Assembly (NCBI GenBank): GCA_963778165.1
Contig: CAVZTE010000001.1
Location: 422,728 to 486,727, forward strand
DNA from: Bog-756 sp963778165
GTDB taxonomy: Bacteria; Actinomycetota; Acidimicrobiia; Acidimicrobiales; RAAP-2
Length of the DNA stretch: 64,000 nt
Direction: 5' to 3'
Shown here piece after piece: positions 1 to 12,809 of this stretch. The notes beneath the pieces are model-generated. The model saw only the letters and a program-made list of their open reading frames with translations, did no database searches and was not told the origin of the DNA. The stretch's first letter is position 1. Every line of letters starts with the position of its first letter. The position numbers were made by a program, and so were the translations under genes.

Positions 1-472
1 CTGCCGGTGCGGAGGACTCGACCCGTTGGCGCCGGCGGGAGCCGGCTACCCGGCGCGAGCGCTGGGAGGTGTTGGCGGCGCTCTTGGCCCGGCGGCGGGC
101 GATCCGGTCCTCGGGCAGCCTGCTCACGATGATGGTGATGTGCGAGGTCCGCTTGCGGATGCGGGTGGCCCGGCCCCGGGCCCGCGGCCGCCACCGCTTG
201 AGCGTGCTGCCCTCGTCGGCGTAGCACGCCGACACGTAGAGCTCCTCGGCATCGAGGCCGTCGTTGTGGACGGCGTTGGCCACCGCGGAGGCCAGGACCT
301 TGCCCACGGTGATGGCGGCCTCGCGGTCGCCGAGCGACAGGGTCTCGGCGGCCCGGTCGACGTCCTGGCCCCGGATCTGGTCCAGCACCTGGCGCACCTT
401 GTAGGCCGACACCCGGCTGTGCCGCAGTACGGCCCGGGTGCCCTCACGCTCGTTGGTCTTCACTCCGGCCAC
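1..472 (-). CDS. rplV: 50S ribosomal protein L22 (3' end cut by window)
   Basis: Assembly protein of the large subunit that lines the peptide exit tunnel. A GTG start lies one base after the rpsS TGA stop. The frame is open through 157 codons to the window edge, so the stop is not seen. The body shows the L22 pattern: SAYKVRQVLD near residue 22, a central AVANAVHNDG, then KRWRPRARGRA and RTSHITIIV. A basic Arg/Ser-rich tail follows that goes beyond the usual ~110-120 residues; such extensions occur in actinobacterial L22. Last visible gene of the S10-type operon here. Confidence 0.9.
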   Translation of the reverse strand, partial: MAGVKTNEREGTRAVLRHSRVSAYKVRQVLDQIRGQDVDRAAETLSLGDREAAITVGKVLASAVANAVHNDGLDAEELYVSACYADEGSTLKRWRPRARGRATRIRKRTSHITIIVSRLPEDRIARRRAKSAANTSQRSRRVAGSRRRQRVESSAPA

Positions 473-473
473 C

Positions 474-752
474 TCAGCGCCTCCCCGCACGTTCTTGACC
501 GGCGTGGAACTTGAAGGTCCGGGTGGGGGCGAACTCGCCCAGCTTGTGGCCGACCATGGACTCGGTCACGTACACCGGAATGTGCTTGCGGCCGTCGTGG
601 ACGGCGATGGTGTGGCCGACCATGTCCGGGATGATGGTGGAACGGCGGGACCACGTCTTGATGACCTTCTTGTCACCGGCGGCGTTGAGGACGTCCACCT
701 TCTTGAGGAGGTGGTCATCGACGAACGGACCTTTTTTTAGGCTGCGAGGCAT
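474..752 (-). CDS. rpsS: 30S ribosomal protein S19
   Basis: Small-subunit head protein that pairs with S13 and contacts 16S rRNA. It has 92 residues, the normal family length, and begins MPRSLKKGPFVDDHL. The diagnostic run GHTIAVHDGRKH and the ending KLGEFAPTRTF are both present. It sits between rplB (24 bp upstream) and rplV (1 bp downstream), the standard S10 operon order rplB-rpsS-rplV, so it is certainly co-transcribed. Confidence 0.97.
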   Translation of the reverse strand: MPRSLKKGPFVDDHLLKKVDVLNAAGDKKVIKTWSRRSTIIPDMVGHTIAVHDGRKHIPVYVTESMVGHKLGEFAPTRTFKFHAGQERAGRR

Positions 753-776
753 AGCGTGACGTTCTTTCTGTCTTGC

Positions 777-1613
777 CTACCGCCGGGCACCGCGGGTGCG
801 GCGCCTTCGGACGATCATCTTGTCGGATTCCTTCTTGCGGGAGCGGGTGCGACCCTCAGGCTGACCCCACGGCGACACCGGATGGCGCCCACCCGAAGTC
901 TTGCCCTCGCCACCACCGAGCGGGTGGTCGACGGGGTTCATGGCCACACCACGGGTCTGAGGGCGGATGCCCTTCCAGCGGTTACGGCCGGCCTTGCCGA
1001 TCTTGATCAGCTCGGCTTCGGAGTTACCCACCGTACCGAGTGTGCCCCGGCAGTCGATCGGGACCCGGCGCATTTCGGTGGAGGGGAGGCGGAGGGTGGC
1101 AAAGGCCCCTTCCTTGGCCACCAGCTGCACGCTCATCCCCGCGCCCCGGGCCATCTTGCCGCCACCACCGGGCCGGAGCTCCACGTTGTGGATGACCGAG
1201 CCCACCGGGATGAACCGGAGGGGCAGGGCGTTGCCGGGCCGGATCTCTGCTCCCTGGCCGGACTGCAGGCGGTCGCCCACCTTGACCTGGGAGGGGGCCA
1301 GGATGTAGCGCTTCTCGCCGTCGAGGTAGTGGAGCAGGGCGATGCGGGCGTTGCGGTTGGGGTCGTACTCGATGGCGGCCACCTTGGCCGGAATCCCGTC
1401 CTTGTTCCGCTTGAAGTCGATGATCCGGTACTGCTGCTTGTGGCCTCCACCGCGGTGCCGTGAGGTCTTGCGGCCGTGGCTGTTGCGCCCACCGGTGGAG
1501 GGCTTGGGGGCGAGCAGCGACTTCTCCGGGCGATCCCTGGTGATCTCGGCGAAGTCCGAGACGGTCTGGAACCGGCGTCCGGCGCTGGTGGGCTTTCGTG
1601 AGCGGAGTGGCAT
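777..1613 (-). CDS. rplB: 50S ribosomal protein L2
   Basis: Core large-subunit protein needed for peptidyl transferase activity and subunit joining. It has 278 residues from an ATG at 1613; an open frame extends 15 codons further, but the upstream part has no L2 similarity and the MPLRSRKPTSAGRR start matches the family. SRHRGGGHKQQYR lies near residue 52, and the conserved C-terminal GVAMNPVDHPLGGGEG carries the His that is universally conserved in L2. It follows rplW by 16 bp. Confidence 0.97.
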   Translation of the reverse strand: MPLRSRKPTSAGRRFQTVSDFAEITRDRPEKSLLAPKPSTGGRNSHGRKTSRHRGGGHKQQYRIIDFKRNKDGIPAKVAAIEYDPNRNARIALLHYLDGEKRYILAPSQVKVGDRLQSGQGAEIRPGNALPLRFIPVGSVIHNVELRPGGGGKMARGAGMSVQLVAKEGAFATLRLPSTEMRRVPIDCRGTLGTVGNSEAELIKIGKAGRNRWKGIRPQTRGVAMNPVDHPLGGGEGKTSGGRHPVSPWGQPEGRTRSRKKESDKMIVRRRRTRGARR

Positions 1614-1629
1614 GGCTGGTCCGGGTCTC

Positions 1630-1920
1630 TCAGTTCTCGAACAGGTCGATCGAGTCACCCTCGTGGAGGGTGACGATGGCCCGCTTGGTGTCCGGGCGGT
1701 GGCCGAGGGAGTTGTTCTTCCGGTTGCGCTTGGCCTTGCCCTTGCGGTTGAGGGTGTTCACGCTGTCCACCCGGACGTTGAAGGCCTGCTCCACCGCATG
1801 GCGCACGTCGATCTTCGTGGCCGACGGGTCGACCACGAAGACGTAGACGTTGTTGTCCATCAGCATGTAGGACTTCTCCGACACCACCGGCCGGATGAGC
1901 ACGTTGTGGGGATCCCTCAT
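1630..1920 (-). CDS. rplW: 50S ribosomal protein L23
   Basis: Protein at the tunnel exit that docks trigger factor and SRP. It has 96 residues starting MRDPHNVLIRPVVSEKS, the normal length and N-terminus. The C-terminal half has the KGKAKRNRK basic loop typical of L23. Its ATG overlaps a TGA (ATGA, 1917-1920) that would end rplD in the frame carrying an acidic tail. In the sequence as given, however, the rplD body frame runs straight into rplW with no stop, so an annotator could wrongly report a 375-residue L4-L23 fusion. Confidence 0.93.
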   Translation of the reverse strand: MRDPHNVLIRPVVSEKSYMLMDNNVYVFVVDPSATKIDVRHAVEQAFNVRVDSVNTLNRKGKAKRNRKNNSLGHRPDTKRAIVTLHEGDSIDLFEN

Positions 1921-2757
1921 GACCCGCTTCCTTCTTCCTCGGTGTCGGCGCCCTCGGTGTCGCTGCCGGCCGTACTGGCCTCGACCGCGTCTGTCGGGCT
2001 CGACGGCAGCATCGGCCGGGGCTTCGTCGGCGGCCGGGTCGGCCTCGACGGCGGCCGGGTCGACCTCCCCGGGCAGGGTGTCGTCGGTGAACACCACCCA
2101 GTCGTTGACCAGGATGTCGTAGGCGTTGAGCTCGCCCGCCACCAGGGTCTGGACCTCGGGCAGGTTGCCGAACGACCGGTCGGCGTAACCGTCCTCCTCA
2201 CCCAGGACCACCAGCACCCGGCCCGACAGGCCCAGGGCCCGGAGCGAGGCCACGGCGGCCTTGGTGCTGGGCACCTCGAAGGGCCAGGCATCGACCAGGG
2301 CCACCCGGCCCAGGGCGGCGCGGTCCGACAACGCCGAACGCAGGGCCAACTGGATCATCTTCTTGGGGGTCTTCTGGGCGTACGAGCGGGGCTTGGGCCC
2401 GAGGGCCACCCCTCCACCCACCCACTGGGGCGAGCGGGTCGATCCCTGGCGGGCCCGGCCGGTCCCCTTCTGGCGGAAGGGCTTGGCCCCACCACCCCGG
2501 ACCTCGGCCCGGGTCTTGGTCGACTGGGTGCCGGACCTCGCCGCGGCCAGCTGAGCCGTCACCACCTGGTGCAGCACGGCCAGATTGGGCTGGATCCCGA
2601 AGATCGACGGGTCCAATACCACCCGGCTGAGGACCTTCCCGTCGGTCGAGCGACGCTCCACCGTCCGCTCCACCGGGGCGGGGCGGAGGAAGCGGCGGAT
2701 CTCGGCGGGGCTGGCCGACTCCAGGTCGATGGTCACGGTGACCGGTTCTGCGCTCAT
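1917..2757 (-). CDS. rplD: 50S ribosomal protein L4 (apparent +1 frameshift near the 3' end)
   Basis: Tunnel-lining L4, also an autogenous regulator of the S10 operon in many bacteria. The ATG at 2757 overlaps the rplC stop (ATGA). The body contains GTGRARQGSTRSPQWVGGG and KTPKKMIQLALRSALSD, both classic L4. After about residue 255 the frame becomes Arg-rich and reads into rplW. Moving one base (near 1983-1990, a CCC run) gives an acidic tail ending GADTEEEGSGS, with G/C third positions, and a TGA that overlaps the rplW ATG. I take the second reading as the real one and the first as an indel artefact. A true L4-L23 fusion is the alternative. Confidence 0.9.
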
Positions 2758-3415
2758 CAGGCCTTGCCTCCCTTGACCAGCGGCGCCTTGATGGCGTCCC
2801 GCAGGACCACCATCCCGCCCCTGGGCCCGGGCACGGCCCCTTTGACCAGGATCAACTCACGCTCCGAGTCGGCCTGGACGATCTCCAGGTTGAGGGTGGT
2901 CACCTGCTGGCCACCCATCCGTCCGGCCATCCGGGTCCCCTTGAACACCCGGGACGGGGTGGCGCAGGCCCCGATGGAACCGGGCGAGCGGTGCTTCTTG
3001 TGGTTACCGTGGGAGGCGCCCTGGCCCTTGAAGTTGTGGCGCTTCATCCCACCGGCGAAACCCTTGCCCTTGGACACGGCGATGGCATCGACCAGGTCGC
3101 CCGCCTGGAGCAGGTCGGCGGTCAGCTGCTGGCCCACCTCGTACTCGGAGGCATCGTCCAGCCGGAGCTCGACCAGCTTGCGCCCCGGGTCTACCCCGGC
3201 GTTGTCGTAGTGGCCCTGCTCGGGCTTGGTCAGGGTGGAGGCCCGGCGATGACCCCAGGTCACCTGGAGGGCCGAGTAGCCCTCACGTTCCGGGGACTTG
3301 ATCTGGACCACCCGGACCGGGGCACGCGGACCACCGTCACCGGTATGGCCCGGTTCTGCTCGTCCCAAATCTGGGTCATGCCCACTTTTTCGCCCACGAT
3401 CGCCTTGGTGGCCAC
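2757..3415 (-). CDS. rplC: 50S ribosomal protein L3 (apparent -1 frameshift)
   Basis: Early-assembly large-subunit protein near the peptidyl transferase centre. The N-terminus is in one frame: GTG at 3415 preceded by GGAGAAG, then GEKVGMTQIWDE and IPVTVV. The rest is in a second frame: VQIKSPEREGYSA, SKGKGFAGGMKRH, GSIGACATPSRVFKG and RMAGRMGG. The switch is near 3315-3325, where one base seems to be missing; adding one restores the L3 spacing between the VTVV strand and the QIKSPE strand. The total, about 219 residues, is normal for L3. The only -1 break seen in the window. Confidence 0.9.
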
Positions 3416-3554
3416 TGGAGCTTCTCCATCTCGACTTAATCGTTCTGACCGACGCCGGCCGGCGTCGATCGTCTGCTGCAACCTGTCTGACCTGCTCTCG
3501 ACCGGGCTCTGCAGGCACCCTCGATGCCAGCGGAGGCAACGGCTTGCACGCAGA

Positions 3555-3583
3555 CGCTCCGCTCGGAGAACCCGAGCGGAGCG
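3555..3583 (-). promoter_or_regulatory. Perfect 12-bp hairpin in the rpsJ-rplC spacer
   Basis: Arms CGCTCCGCTCGG (3555-3566) and CCGAGCGGAGCG (3572-3583) are exact reverse complements around a 5-base loop. It lies about 140 bp upstream of the rplC start and has no T-run after it on the minus strand. It could be an attenuator, an autogenous protein-binding leader or an RNA processing site. Function is inferred only from position. Confidence 0.5.
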
Positions 3584-3711
3584 CTCGCCTGGTTTGGTCC
3601 AAGGTCCCCGCCGTCCAACCGCGGGCGCTCGAACACGTAACTACTCTGACAATTGACCCGGAATCGGGCCGACTGGTGACTATATACCAACATCACCGGG
3701 CAGTACAACGG

Positions 3712-3734
3712 CGGGCCGGGGCGAACCCGGCCCG
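3712..3734 (-). terminator. Hairpin just after rpsJ
   Basis: Arms CGGGCCGGG (3712-3720) and CCCGGCCCG (3726-3734) with a GCGAA loop, starting five bases after the rpsJ stop. It is very stable but lacks a U-tract, as is common for actinobacterial terminators. It would stop or slow transcription leaving rpsJ. Confidence 0.5.
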
Positions 3735-3738
3735 ACGC

Positions 3739-4068
3739 TCAAACGGTCTGGATCTTGATCTCGATGTCCACGCCGGCCGGGAGGTCGAGCCGCTGGAGCG
3801 AATCCACCGTCTTCGGGGTGTGCTCCACGATGTCGACCAGCCGCTTGTGCACCCGCATCTCGAAGTGCTCCCGGCTGTCCTTGTACTTGTGGGGCGACCG
3901 GACCACCGTGTAGCGGTGCTTCTCCGTGGGCAGGGGCACCGGCCCGAGCACTTTGGCCTGGGTGCGGAGCACCGTCTGGACGATCTTCTCTGTGGACTGA
4001 TCGAGAATTTCGTGATCGTAGGCCTTGAGACGGATCCTGATCTTCTGGCGGGGGCCTTCTGCGGCCAT
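3739..4068 (-). CDS. rpsJ: 30S ribosomal protein S10
   Basis: S10 (NusE): small-subunit protein and partner of NusB/NusG in antitermination. It has 109 residues. RIRLKAYDHEILDQS near residue 12 and GPVPLPTEKHRYTVVRSPH in the middle are the family signatures; the C-terminus ends in the expected EIKIQTV. A short N-terminal extension (MAAEGPRQK) precedes the conserved part. It follows tuf by 41 bp but is separated from rplC by an unusually long hairpin-rich gap. Confidence 0.96.
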   Translation of the reverse strand: MAAEGPRQKIRIRLKAYDHEILDQSTEKIVQTVLRTQAKVLGPVPLPTEKHRYTVVRSPHKYKDSREHFEMRVHKRLVDIVEHTPKTVDSLQRLDLPAGVDIEIKIQTV

Positions 4069-4109
4069 GGGAACGGTGTCCTCTCCTGGGTGGTTTCGCT
4101 ACAGCCGGA

Positions 4110-5297
4110 CTATTCGAGGATCTTCGTGACCCGGCCCGAAGCCACCGTCCGTCCACCCTCACGGATGGCGAACCGCAGACCCTGGTCCATGGCGATGGGC
4201 TTGCCCAGCTCCACGGTCATGTCGGTGTTGTCACCGGGCATGACCATTTCCGTGCCCTCGGGGAGGGTGATGGTGCCGGTCACGTCAGTGGTCCGGAAGT
4301 AGAACTGGGGCCGGTAGTTGGTGAAGAAGGGCTTGTGGCGACCGCCCTCGTCCTTGTTCAGCACGTACACCGTGGCCTCGAACTTGGTGTGGGGGGTGAT
4401 GGACCCGGGCTTGCACAGCACCTGGCCCCGCTCCACCTCCTCCTTCTTCGTACCCCGCAAGAGGGCGCCGATGTTGTCGCCGGCCCGACCCTCGTCGAGC
4501 AGCTTGCGGAACATCTCGATGCCGGTGACCGTGGTCTTCTGCGTGTCGCGCAATCCGACGATCTCCACTTCCTCGCCCACCTTGACGATGCCCTGCTCCA
4601 CTTTGCCGGTCACCACGGTGCCGCGTCCGGTGATGGACATGACGTCCTCCACCGACATCAGGAAGGGCTTCTCCACGTCGCGCTCGGGCTCGGGGATGTA
4701 GGAGTCGACGGCGGCCATCAGCTCGAGGATGGCCGGGGTCCACTCGGTGTCGCCCTCGAGGGCCTTGAGGGCGCTCACCCGCACGATCGGGGTGTCGTCA
4801 CCGGGGAACTCGTACTCGTTGAGCAGCTCACGGACCTCCAGCTCGACCAGGTCGAGGAGCTCCTCGTCGTCCACCGTGTCGGCCTTGTTGAGGGCCACCA
4901 CGATGTAGGGCACGCCCACCTGGCGGGCCAGCAGCACGTGCTCACGGGTCTGAGGCATGGGACCGTCGGCGGCCGAGACCACCAGGATGGCCCCGTCCAC
5001 CTGGGCGGCGCCGGTGATCATGTTCTTGATGTAGTCGGCGTGCCCGGGCATGTCGACGTGGGCGTAGTGACGGTTCTCCGTCTCGTACTCCACGTGGGCG
5101 ATCTGGATGGTGATGCCCCGCTGCTTCTCTTCGGGTGCCTTGTCGATCTGGTCGAACGGCGTGAACGACGTGGTCGGATCGTTTTCGGACAGCACCTTGG
5201 TAATGGCCGCGGTGAGCGTGGTCTTACCGTGGTCGATGTGTCCCATCGTTCCCACGTTCACATGGGGCTTCGTGCGCTCGAACTTCTGCTTGGCCAT
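4110..5297 (-). CDS. tuf: Elongation factor Tu
   Basis: GTPase that delivers aminoacyl-tRNA to the ribosome. It has 395 residues from the ATG at 5297; the frame is open 25 codons further up but MAKQKFERTKPHVNVGT is the invariant start. G1 is GHIDHGKT (19-26), G3 DMPGHADY (about 82), G4 NKAD (about 137). The C-terminal barrel ends with FAIREGGRTVASGRV, normal for EF-Tu. It lies downstream of fusA, the standard str operon order. Confidence 0.98.
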   Translation of the reverse strand: MAKQKFERTKPHVNVGTMGHIDHGKTTLTAAITKVLSENDPTTSFTPFDQIDKAPEEKQRGITIQIAHVEYETENRHYAHVDMPGHADYIKNMITGAAQVDGAILVVSAADGPMPQTREHVLLARQVGVPYIVVALNKADTVDDEELLDLVELEVRELLNEYEFPGDDTPIVRVSALKALEGDTEWTPAILELMAAVDSYIPEPERDVEKPFLMSVEDVMSITGRGTVVTGKVEQGIVKVGEEVEIVGLRDTQKTTVTGIEMFRKLLDEGRAGDNIGALLRGTKKEEVERGQVLCKPGSITPHTKFEATVYVLNKDEGGRHKPFFTNYRPQFYFRTTDVTGTITLPEGTEMVMPGDNTDMTVELGKPIAMDQGLRFAIREGGRTVASGRVTKILE

Positions 5298-5485
5298 AAC
5301 TGGGGTAATGCTCCTGATCTCGGGCGGTACCCCCTCGGGCCCGCCACGACGCAGGCGGTTGCCTGACGTCATTCCTCGTCTATCGGTGGTACTGCGTGTA
5401 GTGGTGTGTTGGTACTGACTGTGCTGGTGTGATTCGGTACATCTTCCGGCGGCCGGCTCGGGTCAATGCCCGGGTTGGACGCCGC

Positions 5486-7582
5486 CTACTCTCCGCGCGC
5501 CTTGGCGATGATCTCCTTGGCGATCGACTCAGGGACTTCGTTGTAGGCGTGAAACTGCATCGAGTACGTGGCTCGGCCCTGAGTGCGCGAGCGCAGGTCG
5601 GTAGCGTAGCCGAACATGTCGCTCAGCGGTACCTGCGCCCGGACGATGTGGCTGTTCCCCCGCTGTTCCATGCCCTCGACCTTGCCCCGGCGGGCCGACA
5701 GGTCGCCGATGACGTCGCCCATGTAGTCCTCGGGCGTGGTCACCTCGACAGCCATGACCGGCTCCAGCAGCACCGGGTCGGCCAGGTTGGCAGCCTTCTT
5801 GATGGCCATGGATCCGGCGATCTTGAAGGCCATCTCCGAGGAGTCCACGTCGTGGTAGGAGCCATAGGTCAAGGTCACCTTGATGTCGACCGTGGGGTAG
5901 CCGGCCAACACCCCTGAGGTGATCGACTCCTGAATGCCCTGGTTGACCGAGGGGATGTACTCCTTGGGGATGACCCCGCCGGTGATCTTGTCCTCGAACT
6001 CGTAGCCGCCCCCGGGCCCGGTGGGCTCCAGGGTGATCACCACGTGCCCGTACTGGCCCTTACCGCCGGTCTGGCGGATATAGCGCAGCTCGACCTTCTC
6101 CACCTTCTTGCGCACCGTCTCGCGGTACGCCACCTGGGGCTTGCCCACGTTGGCGTCGACGTTGAACTCGCGGAGCATCCGGTCCACCAGCACCTCGAGG
6201 TGCAGCTCGCCCATGCCGGAGATGACCGTCTGGCCGGTCTCCTCGTCGGACTGGACCCGGAAGGTCGGGTCCTCCTCGGACAGCGAGTACAGGGCCTTGG
6301 ACAGTTTGTCCTGGTCAGCCTTGGTCTTCGGCTCGACAGCCACGTGGATGACCGGCTCGGGGAAGGTCAGCGACTCGAGGATGACCTGATCGTCTGGATC
6401 GCACAGGGTGTCGCCGGTGGTGGTCTGCTTGAGGCCCACCGCGGCGATGATGTCGCCGGCGTAGGTGGCGTCGAGGTCCTCGCGGGTGTTGGCGTGCATC
6501 TGGAGGATGCGGCCCACCCGCTCCTTGCGGTCCTTGGTGGAGTTGATGACCCCCGAGCCCTTGGTCAGGGTGCCCGAGTACACCCGCAGGTAGGTGAGCT
6601 TGCCCACGTAGGGGTCGGTCATGATCTTGAAGGCCAGGGCGGCGAAGGGGGCGGTGTCGTCGGGGGGGCGCTCGACGGTCACTCCCTCCTTGCGGGGGAC
6701 CAGGCCCATGGTGGGCGGGATGTCGAGGGGGCTGGGCAGGTAGTCGACCACGGCGTCCAGCATGGGCTGGACACCCTTGTTCTTGAAGGCCGAGCCACAC
6801 AGGATGGGCACGGCGTGGCTGCCCAGGGTGACCGTCCGGATGGCCCGCTCGAGGTCCTCGGGGAGGATCTCCTCGTCACCGAGGTACTTCTCCATGATGG
6901 TGTCGTCGTGGTTGGACACGATGTCGATGAGCTGGTGGTGGGCCTCTTCGGCGGCGGCCTTCATCTCGGCGGGGATCTCTTCTTCGGACCACTCCTCGCC
7001 CATCCCGTCGTCCCACACCAGGGCCCGCATGCGCACCAGGTCGACCACGCCCCGGAACCCGCCCTCGGAGCCGATGGGCAGTTGCACCACGGCCACCTGG
7101 GCGTCGAGCCGGTCCTTGATCATCTCGACGCACTGCTCGAAGTTGGCTCCGGTCCGGTCCATCTTGTTGATGAAGCAGATCCGGGGGACCTCGTACTTGT
7201 TGGCCTGGCGCCACACCGTCTCGGTCTGGGGCTCGACCCCGGCCACGGCGTCGAAGACGGCTACCGCCCCGTCCAGCACCCGCAGCGAGCGCTCCACCTC
7301 GACGGTGAAGTCCACGTGGCCCGGGGTGTCGATGATGTTGATCACCGTGTCCCGCCACATGCAGGTGGTGGCGGCCGAGGTGATGGTGATGCCGCGCTCT
7401 TGCTCCTGGACCATCCAGTCCATGGTGGCGGCGCCCTCGTGGACCTCACCGATCTTGTAGTTCTTGCCGGTGTAGTAGAGGATGCGCTCGGTGGTGGTGG
7501 TCTTGCCCGCGTCGATATGGGCCATGATCCCGATGTTGCGGGTCTTGGCCAGGGGATGGTGGCGGGTGCTTGCTTCAGCCAT
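5486..7582 (-). CDS. fusA: Elongation factor G
   Basis: Translocase GTPase. It has 698 residues, full length. G1 is AHIDAGKT (21-28), G3 DTPGHVDF near 86, G4 NKMD near 140. Domain IV includes GGKGQYGHV. The C-terminal FGYATDLRSRTQGRA is the domain V signature. It begins 72 bp after rpsG and is followed by tuf after 188 bp. Nothing odd in the sequence. Confidence 0.98.
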   Translation of the reverse strand: MAEASTRHHPLAKTRNIGIMAHIDAGKTTTTERILYYTGKNYKIGEVHEGAATMDWMVQEQERGITITSAATTCMWRDTVINIIDTPGHVDFTVEVERSLRVLDGAVAVFDAVAGVEPQTETVWRQANKYEVPRICFINKMDRTGANFEQCVEMIKDRLDAQVAVVQLPIGSEGGFRGVVDLVRMRALVWDDGMGEEWSEEEIPAEMKAAAEEAHHQLIDIVSNHDDTIMEKYLGDEEILPEDLERAIRTVTLGSHAVPILCGSAFKNKGVQPMLDAVVDYLPSPLDIPPTMGLVPRKEGVTVERPPDDTAPFAALAFKIMTDPYVGKLTYLRVYSGTLTKGSGVINSTKDRKERVGRILQMHANTREDLDATYAGDIIAAVGLKQTTTGDTLCDPDDQVILESLTFPEPVIHVAVEPKTKADQDKLSKALYSLSEEDPTFRVQSDEETGQTVISGMGELHLEVLVDRMLREFNVDANVGKPQVAYRETVRKKVEKVELRYIRQTGGKGQYGHVVITLEPTGPGGGYEFEDKITGGVIPKEYIPSVNQGIQESITSGVLAGYPTVDIKVTLTYGSYHDVDSSEMAFKIAGSMAIKKAANLADPVLLEPVMAVEVTTPEDYMGDVIGDLSARRGKVEGMEQRGNSHIVRAQVPLSDMFGYATDLRSRTQGRATYSMQFHAYNEVPESIAKEIIAKARGE

Positions 7583-7654
7583 GATTAGTCAGCTCTCGGG
7601 TAGTACGTGTTGGTCGTGCCCGCTGCCAGAACGGGGGCCGCAGGAGGGCCCTTG

Positions 7655-8125
7655 CTACCAGCGGTAGTGGGCGAAGGCCTTGTTGGACTCGGCCATCTTG
7701 TGAAGATCCTCGCGGCGCTTGGCCGCGGCTCCGATGCCGTTGGCGGCGTCGCGGATCTCGTTGGACAGCCGCTCGGCCATGGTCTTCTCGCGGCGCTGCT
7801 GGGAGTAGCCCACCAGCCAGCGGATGGACAGGGTGGTGGCCCGGCGGGGACGGACCTCGACGGGGACCTGGTAGGTGGCGCCACCGACCCGGCGGCTGCG
7901 GACCTCGAGCTCGGGCCGGGTGTTCTCCACGGCCTTCTTGAGGACGGCCACCGGATCGTTCCCCGACTTCTCCGCCACGTCGGACAGGGCGTCGTAGACG
8001 ATGCGCTCGGCCAGGGTGCGCTTGCCCCGGCTCAGGACCCGGTTCACCACCTGGGTGACCAGCACCGAGTGGTACACCGGATCGGGCATGAGCTCACGGC
8101 GGACGGCAGGGCCTTTGCGGGGCAT
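7655..8125 (-). CDS. rpsG: 30S ribosomal protein S7
   Basis: 16S rRNA 3' major-domain assembly protein, 156 residues (usual length). It starts MPRKGPAVRRELMPDPVY; VLSRGKRTLAERIVYDAL and the internal VGGATYQVPVEVRPRR are diagnostic, as is the C-terminal NKAFAHYRW. The start follows the rpsL stop by one base, so translation is probably coupled. Confidence 0.98.
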   Translation of the reverse strand: MPRKGPAVRRELMPDPVYHSVLVTQVVNRVLSRGKRTLAERIVYDALSDVAEKSGNDPVAVLKKAVENTRPELEVRSRRVGGATYQVPVEVRPRRATTLSIRWLVGYSQQRREKTMAERLSNEIRDAANGIGAAAKRREDLHKMAESNKAFAHYRW

Positions 8126-8126
8126 A

Positions 8127-8498
8127 TCAGGACTCCTTCTTGGCGCCGTAGCGGCTACGGGCCTGGTTCCGCTCGCGGACTCCCGATGCGTCGAGGGTCC
8201 CCCGGATCACCTTGTAGCGGACCCCGGGGAGGTCCTTCACACGACCGCCGCGCACCAGCACGATGGAGTGCTCCTGCAGATTGTGGCCTTCACCAGGGAT
8301 GTAGGCGGTCACCTCGAGCCCACTGGTGAGCCTGACCCTGGCCACCTTGCGGAGGGCCGAGTTGGGCTTCTTCGGGGTGTGGGTATAGACGCGGGTGCAC
8401 ACGCCCCGTCGCTGGGGTGCTCCCCGGAGGGCCGGGGTCTTGGACTTGGTCGGCTTGGTAGCCCGACCTTTACGGACGAGCTGGGAGATCGTGGGCAC
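8127..8498 (-). CDS. rpsL: 30S ribosomal protein S12
   Basis: Decoding-centre protein, 123 residues. TPKKPNSALRK holds the Lys whose changes give streptomycin resistance (E. coli K42 region) and GEGHNLQEH and RVKDLPGVRYK cover the K87 region; both sites look wild type. First gene of the str-type unit rpsL-rpsG-fusA-tuf. It is separated from rpoC by 234 bp, where I expect its promoter but could not fix one. Confidence 0.98.
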   Translation of the reverse strand: MPTISQLVRKGRATKPTKSKTPALRGAPQRRGVCTRVYTHTPKKPNSALRKVARVRLTSGLEVTAYIPGEGHNLQEHSIVLVRGGRVKDLPGVRYKVIRGTLDASGVRERNQARSRYGAKKES

Positions 8499-8682
8499 GC
8501 GTTACCTCTACGTTGTGAACTGCAGGGATACTTCAGGACTTACTCAGGTGCGCTGCGGGCGGGCAAGACAAGCCTTTCGGCGCGCAGCCGCAAACAGCCA
8601 ATGGTACGACATCCGTGCCTGACCAGCAAGCGCGGAGCCGCGGAGGACAGCTTACCGGGACGGGGTCGAATCGGGAACGTCA

Positions 8683-8716
8683 CCCACCCGTGCCCCGAAC
8701 AGCAGGGCCGGGTGGG
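8683..8716 (-). terminator. Hairpin after rpoC
   Basis: Outer arms CCCACCCG (8683-8690) and CGGGTGGG (8709-8716), with an inner CCC/GGG extension, start 17 bp after the rpoC stop. GC-rich and without a U-run. It would separate rpoBC from the rpsL unit. Confidence 0.5.
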
Positions 8717-8732
8717 CGGCGTCCCCTCTGGA

Positions 8733-12808
<4,076 letters not shown>

Positions 12809-12809
<1 letters not shown>

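Larger units (their letters stand above)
3416..3738 (-). other. 323-bp spacer between rpsJ and rplC with hairpins
   Basis: In most bacteria rpsJ and rplC are nearly adjacent. Here they are separated by 323 bp with no convincing reading frame. The spacer holds two strong inverted repeats (listed separately) and an AT-rich patch at about 3636-3695 that stands out from the GC-rich surroundings. On the minus strand the patch has promoter-like AT hexamers (TATATA around 3681, TAGTTA around 3641), but I could not match a well-spaced -35/-10 pair. The layout suggests that rpsJ can end separately and that rplC onward has its own promoter or leader. Confidence 0.5.
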
